This document shows positions 14,081-14,117 of a stretch of 14,117 nucleotides of DNA, piece after piece; the first letter of the stretch is position 1; every line of letters starts with the position of its first letter. The position numbers and the translations under genes are program-made. The DNA is from Lachnospiraceae bacterium (GTDB taxonomy: Bacteria; Bacillota; Clostridia; Lachnospirales; Lachnospiraceae): assembly GCA_016297945.1 (NCBI GenBank), contig JAEDFR010000063.1, forward strand, positions 1-14,117. The letters run 5' to 3'. The notes below the pieces were generated by a model. It saw only the letters and a program-made list of their open reading frames with translations, was not told the DNA's origin and did no database searches.

Positions 14081-14117
14081 ACAAACTATCTTAAGTGAAA
14101 ACATCTGCTGTAAATCA

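Overview
The window looks like a chromosomal segment of a low-GC Gram-positive Clostridia bacterium, most likely a member of the Lachnospiraceae. The reasons are AT-rich intergenic DNA, strong AGGAGG-type ribosome sites, a B. subtilis-type iron-sulfur PurF, a REP-like GGGGACGGTTCTTTTG palindrome and, from memory, a gene cluster of the DUF5717/DUF5716 type that I associate with Lachnospiraceae. No rRNA, tRNA, CRISPR array, transposase or phage gene is visible. The family names are recollections from reading the proteins, not search results.

Layout. (1) 1-2510: a plus-strand SpoIID-like/peptidoglycan-binding protein (163-1419) converges on a minus-strand CobD/HisC-like PLP enzyme (1416-2510), and their stop codons interlock. 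(2) 2511-2893: a 383-base divergent intergenic region with back-to-back sigma-A-type promoters whose -10 boxes overlap, a possible 39-codon ORF, and a 20-base sequence (2840-2859) that is identical to 71-90 upstream of the SpoIID-like gene. (3) 2894-9921: four plus-strand genes in a row. They encode a 1190-residue beta-sandwich/alpha-solenoid protein, a shortened Hsp70/actin-fold protein, a TPR-like helical protein and a two-TM coiled-coil membrane protein. None has a signal peptide. This is the most interesting part of the window: it reads as an intracellular, membrane-tethered complex built around a divergent Hsp70-like ATPase, and I know of no assigned function. (4) 9918-12456: a polar amino acid ABC importer operon (lipoprotein binding protein, permease, ATPase) with its own strong promoter, plus a hairpin between the binding-protein and permease genes. 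(5) 12488-13942: purF, 31 bases behind the ATPase gene. (6) 13943-14117: a perfect 16-bp-arm palindrome, then a perfect-consensus promoter firing out of the window.

How the parts may fit. The importer and PurF are plausibly co-transcribed, which would suit an amino acid or glutamine supply feeding purine synthesis; the substrate cannot be read from the sequence. The shared 20-base element suggests, without proving, that the SpoIID-like gene and the Hsp70-like cluster are co-regulated. The alternative is that it is a dispersed repeat that landed in both intergenic regions.
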